17,500 nt of DNA. It comes from Symbiodinium natans (lineage: Eukaryota; Sar; Dinophyceae; Suessiales; Symbiodiniaceae). The stretch spans positions 32,501 to 50,000 of the forward strand of contig CAJNDS010002722.1 in the NCBI GenBank assembly GCA_905221605.1. The letters run 5' to 3'. A model generated the notes under the pieces. That model had not been told where the DNA came from. It saw only the letters and a program-made list of their open reading frames with translations, and made no database searches. Of the stretch, positions 13,428-17,500 are shown piece after piece. Position numbers and translations under genes: made by a program. How positions within the stretch are numbered: position 1 is the stretch's first letter; the number at the start of each line of letters is the position of its first letter.

Positions 13428-13504
13428 GTTGCCCACTGCAACGCGGCCGGCGCCACTTCAGCACAGCCACGGCTGGCAGGCGGATTGGCTTGCCCTCGGC
13501 TGGG
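13428..13504 (+). CDS. Candidate internal exon, frame uncertain
   Basis: Acceptor GCCCCAG|G. Two frames are open: AHCNAAGATSAQPRLAGG and PTATRPAPLQHSHGWQADWL. The donor is the GT at the start of the first TTTAGGG unit (13505). CCCTAAA on the left, TTTAGGG on the right. The segment is very GC-rich, which makes open frames easy to find by chance. Confidence 0.35.
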
Positions 13505-13617
13505 GTTTAGGGTTTAGGGTTTAGGGTTTAGGGTTTGGGGTTTAGGGTTTAGGGTTTAGGGTTTAGGGTTTAGGGTTTAGGGTCTAGAGTCTAGGGTCTA
13601 GGGTCTAGGGTTTAGGC
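13505..13617 (+). repeat. TTTAGGG array ending in TCTAGGG variants
   Basis: About eleven TTTAGGG units (one TTTGGGG), then four TCTAGGG/TCTAGAG variants at 13581-13610. The same variant in the opposite orientation fills part of 13803-13857. Confidence 0.95.
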
Positions 13618-13663
13618 CCGAAACCCCGAACCTTCAGCCCCGAGCCTTAGCCCCTAGCCCTAG

Positions 13664-13684
13664 CCCTAGCCATCTTGGCTCAAG
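13664..13684 (+). other. Dinoflagellate spliced-leader-like sequence
   Basis: The 14 bases CATCTTGGCTCAAG match the 3' part of the dinoflagellate spliced leader at 13 positions. The preceding CCCTAGC matches its 5' part at all but one. In dinoflagellates the leader is trans-spliced to mRNAs, and copies persist in the genome when mRNAs are reverse-transcribed and inserted. The match could instead be chance within an exon, since the same bases read as AILAQAV. The 5' part also overlaps CCCTAGC repeats. Confidence 0.35.
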
Positions 13685-13749
13685 CAGTCAGGGCTCTCCA
13701 AGAAGGCAACGTCGATGAGCTTTGCGCTGCCAACGCTCTAAAGAGCAGC
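13669..13749 (+). CDS. Candidate exon, helical, unknown protein
   Basis: After CCCTAG (AG 13668-13669 region) the frame reads AILAQAVRALQEGNVDEL then CAANALKSS. It is amphipathic, like a repeat helix pair. No clear donor was found before the CCCTAAA array at 13754; a GC at 13748 is possible. The spliced-leader-like match overlaps its start, so it may instead be the 5' part of a retroposed mRNA. Confidence 0.38.
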
Positions 13750-13753
13750 CCCT

Positions 13754-13874
13754 ACCCTAAACCCTAAACCCTAAACCCTAAACCCTAAACCCTAAACCCT
13801 AAACCCTAGACCCTAGACCCTAGACCCTAGACCCTAGACCCTAGACCCTAGACCCTAAACCCTAAACCCTAAAC
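13754..13874 (-). repeat. CCCTAAA array with internal CCCTAGA block
   Basis: Seven to eight CCCTAAA units, eight CCCTAGA units (about 13803-13857), then three CCCTAAA. The CCCTAGA block is the complement of the TCTAGGG variants left of the preceding exon. Confidence 0.95.
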
Positions 13875-13885
13875 CTGCCCGACAG

Positions 13886-14000
13886 CTGTGAGGAGCCTGA
13901 CTGTCACATTCATCTTGCGTTGATGGACATCATCGGTCGGGGACGTGTCAGGATGCTGAGCTGGCACGCTTGGGGAGCGAGCTCGATGCGTGGAAGCTTC
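13886..14000 (+). CDS. Candidate exon or exons, two overlapping readings
   Basis: From acceptor CCCGACAG (13884-13885) one frame reads CEEPDCHIHLALMDIIGRGR and stays open into the repeat. From AG|G at 13950-13951 another frame reads DAELARLGSELDAWKL and can end at a GT donor (14001). The second is a typical charged helix. Both look coding but they cannot be one exon. Either only one is real or the segment is frame-shifted. CCCTAAA on the left, TTTAGGG on the right. Confidence 0.38.
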
Positions 14001-14014
14001 GTGCGCCGAGCCTT

Positions 14015-14078
14015 TAGGGGGTTTAGGGTGCAGGGTTTAGGGTTTAGGGTTCAGGGTTTAGGGTTTAGGGTTTAGGGG
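14015..14078 (+). repeat. TTTAGGG array
   Basis: TTTAGGG with GTGCAGGG and TTCAGGG variants. 14079-14140 is unique. Confidence 0.92.
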
Positions 14079-14141
14079 AGGATGCGCGTTTCGGGTGCAC
14101 CCTAAAAAGCACCACAGCCACGCCTGTCTCAGGGGTCGCGC

Positions 14142-14240
14142 CGCCAAAGCTCGCACCCAGCAGTGTTCCTCTCGCGTCACGTGCCTGTCCCGCCAAAGCT
14201 CGCACAGCGTGGGTCGCACCGCCAAAGCTCGCACCCCGCA
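14142..14240 (+). repeat. Three spaced copies of CGCCAAAGCTCGCAC
   Basis: The copies begin at 14142, 14191 and 14220. Between and after them GCAGTGTCCCTCC-like and CGTCCCGTGCC-like words recur. Several overlapping open frames on both strands (for example GASFGGAT, repeated) come from this repeat, so I do not call a gene. Confidence 0.75.
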
Positions 14241-14342
14241 GTGTCCCTCCCGTCCCGTGCCCGTGCGTCCCGTGGGCCACCGCCCAGAATCCTCGCAGCC
14301 CCGCCGATTGGTAACCCTAAACGAGAACCCAACCCGCGAGGG

Positions 14343-14380
14343 TTTGGGAAAAAGAAGAAGAAGAATGAGAAGAAGAACTA
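14343..14380 (+). repeat. Purine tract rich in GAA
   Basis: GGGAAAAAGAAGAAGAAG-like purine run. No coding support beyond Lys/Glu repeat translation. Confidence 0.75.
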
Positions 14381-14389
14381 GCCTGTGGA

Positions 14390-14480
14390 CCCCAAACCCT
14401 TCAAACCCTTCGCCCGAAGAGCCTTTATGCACTAACCCTAAAACCCTAAACCCTACATCCTAAAGTCCTAGAGGCCTAAA
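14390..14480 (-). repeat. Degenerate CCCTAAA-type tract
   Basis: CCCTAAAA, CCCTTC and related units between the purine tract and the hairpin at 14488. Confidence 0.7.
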
Positions 14481-14487
14481 CCCGACA

Positions 14488-14526
14488 GCGCTCACGCGCC
14501 CTAAAAAGCCTAGAGGCTTTGAGCGC
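14488..14526. repeat. Nested hairpin
   Basis: Outer arms GCGCTC (14488-14493) and GAGCGC (14521-14526) enclose a perfect inner stem AAAGCCT-AG-AGGCTTT (14505-14520). No coding context. Confidence 0.6.
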
Positions 14527-14579
14527 TTGCCTCTCCCAACCCCCAACCCTCAAGCCAAAGACGTCGCTCCCCCACAACA

Positions 14580-14940
14580 AAGATCCCCACAGGATCCCTA
14601 AACCCTAACCTAGTTTTTGTTCTAGAAAATGCCCTGAGCCCTGAGCATTGAGCCCTTAAACCACAGATCCTAAAAGCTGTCCGCTCGCTTCAAGCGAAGT
14701 AATACCCAGCCAAGAATTCGACAGAACAGCCTGAAGTGCCCAGCAGCTCGAAAAACCACACGAAAAAGCCATAAACCTAGTAGAGTAGGTAACCTTCAAC
14801 CTTTTTGGGTTCATATATTCCCCTTATAATACCCAAGGTTAACCTTTAAAACCCCTAAAACCCTAAAGCTCTAAACATGAAACCCCGCACCCAAAACCGT
14901 CCAAAAACCCCAACTTCGGAATCGCCTGTGCTTCTAGTCT
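14580..14940. other. Non-coding unique stretch
   Basis: AT-richer than average, with a CGCTTCAAGCG palindrome near 14690 and loosely repeated AACCTT/GGTTAACC words near 14790-14850. No exon-like segment or RNA gene recognised. Confidence 0.45.
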
Positions 14941-14949
14941 CCGCCACCC

Positions 14950-15072
14950 GAAATGCTAAACCCTAAACCCCTAGACACACCCCTAAACCTTAAACCCTGA
15001 ACCCCTAAACCCTGCACCCCTGAACCCCTAAACCCTAAACCCTAATTAAACCCTGAACCCCTAAACCCTGAA
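14950..15072 (-). repeat. CCCTAAA-type tract grading into CCCCAAAA
   Basis: CCCTGAA, CCCCTAAA and CCCTAAA variants, the last units being CCCCAAAA. Confidence 0.88.
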
Positions 15073-15200
15073 CCCCAAAACCCCAAAACCCCAACCCCCA
15101 AAACCCCAAAACCCCAAAACCCCAAAACCCCAAAACCCCAAAACCCCAAAACCCCAAAACCCCAAAACCCCAAAACCCCAAAACCCCAAAACCCCAAAAC
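15073..15200 (-). repeat. CCCCAAAA octamer array, about 16 units
   Basis: Perfect CCCCAAAA units with one irregular unit near 15091-15099. TTTTGGGG is the telomere repeat of hypotrich ciliates and forms G-quadruplexes. Here it sits inside heptamer repeats (CCCTAAA on both sides), so it most likely arose by local expansion of a variant and not from a ciliate. Confidence 0.95.
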
Positions 15201-15275
15201 CTCTAAACCCTAAACCCTAAACCCTAAACTCTAAATACTAAACCCTAAACCCTAAGCCCTAAACCCCAGACCCTT
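15200..15275 (-). repeat. CCCTAAA array after the octamer block
   Basis: Eight or nine heptamers with CTCTAAA and TACTAAA variants. 15276-15325 is a GC-rich unique segment with CCCTAAA on the left and TTTGGGG/TTTAGGG on the right. It could be a small exon (FAHGGRRRTSERPDSQ), but all frames are open. Confidence 0.9.
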
Positions 15276-15329
15276 CGCCCACGGAGGCCGGCGCCGGACA
15301 TCGGAGCGTCCCGACTCGCAGGGGGGTGG

Positions 15330-15495
15330 GGGATTTGGGGGTTGTGGGGGGTTTGGGGTTTAGGGTTTAGGGTTTTGGGTTTCGGGTTTAGGGTTTGGAG
15401 GGTGGATTTGGGGGGTTGTGAGGGGTTTGGGGTTTGGGGTAGGGTTTAGGGTTTAGGGGCTTTGGGTTTCGGATTTGGGGGTCAGGGTTTTGGGG
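15330..15495 (+). repeat. GGGGTTT/TTTAGGG degenerate array
   Basis: A larger unit recurs: GGATTTGGGGG(G)TTGTG(G/A)GGGGTTTGGGG occurs at 15330 and again at 15412, separated by TTTAGGG units. This suggests a segmental duplication of about 80 bases. Confidence 0.82.
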
Positions 15496-15502
15496 GCCCC
15501 AG

Positions 15503-15575
15503 GATTTCCAAGCGTCCTCTTTGTAAGAGTGATGGGCTTCGGCCTGAATGAGCTTCTTGCGGGCTCTGAGAAAAG
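15503..15575 (+). CDS. Candidate internal exon, unknown protein
   Basis: Acceptor GGCCCCAG|G. The frame reads FPSVLFVRVMGFGLNELLAG then SEKR, to a proposed GA donor in AG|GATAAC. A GTAAGAG lies inside at 15523 and could be an earlier donor. The minus strand also has a good acceptor (CTTTTCTCAG) and an open frame (SPQEAHSGRSPSLLQRGRLE), so strand is uncertain. Confidence 0.38.
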
Positions 15576-15584
15576 GATAACCAG

Positions 15585-15690
15585 CCCTAAGCCCTAAACC
15601 CTGATTCCTAAACCCGAAACCCTAAGCCTAAACCCGAAACCCTACACCCTACACCCTAAACCCTAAACCCTAAACCCTAAACCCCGAAAC
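15585..15690 (-). repeat. CCCTAAA-type tract
   Basis: CCCTAAG, CCCGAAA, CCCTACA variants, then four perfect units. Confidence 0.88.
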
Positions 15691-15752
15691 ATTCAGCGCT
15701 CCTGACGTGTCATGCCGAATCCTTGAACCCTGCATTCTGCACCCAATAAAAG

Positions 15753-15805
15753 GCGCGACGAGCCTACTCCAGGCGGAAGCTTGGCAGCAGACTGTTTTTT
15801 GCGAG
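15753..15805 (+). CDS. Candidate internal exon, strongly basic
   Basis: Acceptor ATAAAAG|G. The frame reads ARRAYSRRKLGSRLFFA and ends at GCGAG|GTAGGT, a strong donor. The other frames contain stops nearby. Basic, 17 codons. Unknown protein. Confidence 0.42.
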
Positions 15806-15889
15806 GTAGGTTTGAGGTTTGGGTTGGAAGGTTTAGTGTCTAGGGTTTGGGTTTGACGTTCAGTCTCAGGTGTTTTTGCGTTGAGGGTT

Positions 15890-16160
15890 TTACTGAACCC
15901 AAAGCCCCAAACCCCAAATCCTAAACCCTAAACCCTAACCCTAAACCCCAAACCTGAAACCCCAAACCCTAAACCCTGAGCCCTAAACCCTAAACCCTAA
16001 ACCCTAAAACCCTAAAACCTAAACCCTAAACCCTAAACCCTAAACCCTAAACCCTAAACCCTAAACCCTAAACCCTAAACCCTAAACCCTCGAAACCCTG
16101 AACCCTAAACCCGAAACCCTAAACCCTAAACCCTCGAAACCCTAAACCCTAAACCCGAAA
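15890..16160 (-). repeat. Long CCCTAAA array
   Basis: CCCCAAA and CCCTAAA variants, about ten perfect units (16018-16090), then a higher-order unit CCCTCGAAACCCTGAA/CCCTAAACCCGAAA repeated twice before the acceptor at 16169. Confidence 0.94.
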
Positions 16161-16169
16161 CCCTTACAG

Positions 16170-16227
16170 CTAAGGAAGTGGACGAGCTGCAGTCGGAGCT
16201 GGCAAGGGCCCCGGCTCCCCTGAATGG
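16170..16227 (+). CDS. Candidate internal exon, coiled-coil-like
   Basis: Acceptor CCCTTACAG. The frame reads KEVDELQSELARAPAPLN and ends at AATGG|GTGGTT. The charged heptad-like first half (V-x-x-L-x-x-E-L) suggests a coiled coil. CCCTAAA array on the left and TTTAGGG on the right. Another Gln/Glu-rich helical exon lies at 17359, so the two may belong to one coiled-coil protein; this is inference, and phases do not prove it. Confidence 0.48.
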
Positions 16228-16254
16228 GTGGTTTAGTGCTTTTTGAGCGTGTGG

Positions 16255-16365
16255 TTTGGGGGTTTAGGGTTTAGGGTTTAAGGTTTAGGGTCTAGGGTTT
16301 AGGGTTTGGGAGGGTTTAGGGGTTTGAATGTGTGGTTTTTTGGGGGCTTAGGGTTTAGGGTTCAC
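16255..16365 (+). repeat. TTTAGGG-type array
   Basis: TTTAGGG with TTTAAGG, TCTAGGG and TTTGGGAGGG variants. Confidence 0.9.
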
Positions 16366-16432
16366 GAGTACTAGGCTTGAGTTCGCCCCTGTTTGTTTCC
16401 TGTGGTGACATAAGCCCTAAGCCCTAAACGAT

Positions 16433-16573
16433 CTAGGCTTGGCATGTTCCCTCTTTTACTGACAGTCCTTAATGGGGATTATAGTACCCCCCCCCCCCCC
16501 CCAAAAAAAAAAAAAAAAAAAAAATTCCGATTAAGGACTGTTAGTAGAAGGGTTGGGAACATCCCAACTCTAG
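16433..16573. mobile_element. Fold-back element with C16-A22 centre
   Basis: The left arm (from CTAGGCTTGGCATGTTCCC through ACAGTCCTTAAT) is mirrored, with a few mismatches, by the right arm ending at CTAG 16573. Each arm is about 50 bases. The centre is C16 (16487-16502) followed by A22 (16503-16524). No coding capacity. It looks like a small non-autonomous element. CTAG at both outer ends is palindromic, so a target duplication cannot be told from the arm ends. Confidence 0.65.
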
Positions 16574-16629
16574 GCCCTTAAGCCCTTAAACCCCAAACCA
16601 CGAGACCCCTAACCCCAAACCCTCAACCT

Positions 16630-17353
16630 TACTTCGAGGTTCATGGGTAGATATGGTTCAGCGTCGGGCGTTCCCGGCCCCCCCCCCCCCCCCCCCCTGG
16701 TATCCCCCCCCCCCCAATCCTACTCTACTACGGTCCCTCAACCCTAAACCCTAACCCTAAACCCTAAACCCTAAAACCTAAACCCAACCCTAAACCCTAC
16801 ACCCTAACCCTAACACCCTAAACCCTAAAACCTAAAACCAACCGACCCTAAACCCTAAACCCTAAACCCTAAACCCTAAACCCTAAACCCGAAACCCTAA
16901 ACCCTAAACCTTAAGTCTTAAACCTTAAACCCTAAACCCTAAAACCCTGAACCCTAAACCCTAACCCTAAAACCAACCCCCAACCACACCACAGGGGGGG
17001 GGGGATCATCTTAGTACCCCATCCGCGGGGAAAACCCTAAACCCTAAACCCTAAACCCTAAACCCTAAACCCTAAACCCTAAACCCTAAAACCTAAAACC
17101 TAAACCCTAACCCTAAACCCTAAACCCTAAAACCCTAAACCCTAAACCCTAAAACCTTAAAACCAACCCCCAACCACAACGAAAAGGCACAGGGTGGGGG
17201 GGTTTATCATGCTTATACCCCATCCGGGGGGGGGGGGGCCCGCCGGGGCTGAACCAGATATGGGTAGACTTGTAAGCCCCTGAAAAAACTTTTGTAGCTT
17301 AGCCAAGTTGCCTGGCAACATTTGCATATACTACGCATGAACCTGCAAGTAAG
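16630..17353. mobile_element. Composite inverted-repeat element, nested termini
   Basis: The outer ends are related: CTTACTTCGAGGTTCATG (16628-16645) and, inverted, CATGAACCTGCAAGTAAG (17336-17353). Inside, TGGTTCAGC (16654-16662) is mirrored by GCTGAACCA (17248-17256), and ATGGGTAGA occurs in direct orientation at 16643-16651 and 17260-17268, as a target duplication would. Between are C20, C12 and G13 runs and CCCTAAA arrays. The right end leads into the acceptor of the exon at 17359. No transposase frame is visible, so it would be non-autonomous. Confidence 0.5.
16738..17165 (-). repeat. CCCTAAA arrays with a duplicated spacer
   Basis: Two CCCTAAA blocks (16738-16970 and 17034-17160). Each is followed by a related spacer beginning AAAACCAACCCCCAACCACA and ending in ACCCCATCCG before G-rich DNA (16969-17030 and 17159-17238). 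The whole block-plus-spacer unit, about 190 bases, appears tandemly duplicated. Confidence 0.85.
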
Positions 17354-17358
17354 ACCAG

Positions 17359-17423
17359 GCTGCAGAGGAACAACTTCTCCGGCAGAAGCAGCGGCTCAGC
17401 TTGAAACCAGCTGAGGGCTACTG
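17359..17423 (+). CDS. Candidate internal exon, Gln/Glu-rich helix
   Basis: Acceptor GTAAGACCAG|G. The frame reads AAEEQLLRQKQRLSLKPAEG then YW and ends at TG|GTTTAG. It is typical of an alpha-helical or coiled-coil segment. The 3' end of the composite inverted-repeat element lies directly upstream and contributes the AAGTAAGACCAG region. The protein is not identified. Confidence 0.48.
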
Positions 17424-17500
17424 GTTTAGGGATTAGAAGCCCCTAAGTCCAAAGCCCGAAGCCTAAACCCTAAACCCGAAACCCGACACCCTAAACCCAA
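17424..17500. repeat. Short TTTAGGG stub then CCCTAAA-type repeat
   Basis: GTTTAGGG gives the donor of the preceding exon candidate. Degenerate CCCTAAA/CCCGAAA units run to the window end. Confidence 0.8.

Noticed and set aside
14058-14463. Open frames of 71-124 codons on both strands
   Set aside because: They overlap in opposite strands over a CGCCAAAGCTCGCAC repeat and a GAA tract. Repeated peptides in each frame show they follow the DNA repeat.
1-17500. Chromosome end (true telomere)
   Set aside because: Arrays are short, in both orientations and interrupted by unique DNA throughout. No terminal uninterrupted array is present at either edge.
1-17500. CRISPR array or satellite with regular spacers
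   Set aside because: The alternation of heptamer arrays and unique segments is irregular in length and the repeat is a simple heptamer in both orientations.

Overview
This window looks like nuclear DNA of an alveolate protist, most likely a dinoflagellate. It is saturated with telomere-type heptamers (TTTAGGG / CCCTAAA) in both orientations, as dozens of perfect and degenerate arrays spread over all 17.5 kb. Between the arrays lie short GC-rich unique segments of about 45-150 bases. Many read as short open exons, nearly all on the + strand, bounded by AG (usually AG|G) acceptors and GT, GC or GA donors. That splice-site repertoire is known from Symbiodiniaceae and relatives. A 21-base stretch resembling the dinoflagellate spliced leader (13664-13684) fits. 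Coccidia such as Eimeria also carry dispersed TTTAGGG-like repeats, but their usual CAG repeats are absent here; a chromerid is another alternative. No bacterial-type gene, rRNA, tRNA or CRISPR was seen.

Layout: 1-900, telomeric repeats with a candidate terminal exon (172-270) and small exons at 624-665 and 789-830. 900-1660, unique DNA with decayed minus-strand coding character. 1690-2300, two in-phase exon candidates. 2760-4570, a cluster of exon candidates, including two that carry consecutive pieces of a mitochondrial carrier (SLC25) motif (2807-2874 and 4396-4452), and a 121-base palindromic element that forms most of a 132-base intron. 4570-5770, mostly non-coding: a ~20-base minisatellite, a G-rich block, GAACC and TTTCGGTCAAAAC repeats, a CATA microsatellite. 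5840-7330, mostly telomeric repeats. 7340-13750, the densest run of exon candidates, including one long open segment (7343-7757), a possible start exon with a signal peptide (11496) and several stop-containing terminal exons. 14015-15500, non-coding repeats including a CCCCAAAA array. 15500-17430, four exon candidates, a fold-back element with a C16-A22 centre, and a composite inverted-repeat element.

The genes cannot be assembled with certainty. Most exon candidates are 15-40 codons, and in GC-rich DNA open frames of that length arise by chance, so each alone is weak. The case rests on the carrier motif that reads in phase across an intron, a few strong splice sites (CAG|GTGAGT, AGG|GTGAGT, pyrimidine-rich CAG acceptors), and the regular alternation of unique segments with telomeric arrays. 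The most interesting idea is that telomeric heptamers form the bulk of the introns, supply some splice sites, and often lie inverted at the two ends of one intron so that it could fold on itself. A second is a family of terminal inverted repeats (core AGGTTCATG) that looks like an intron-generating element.
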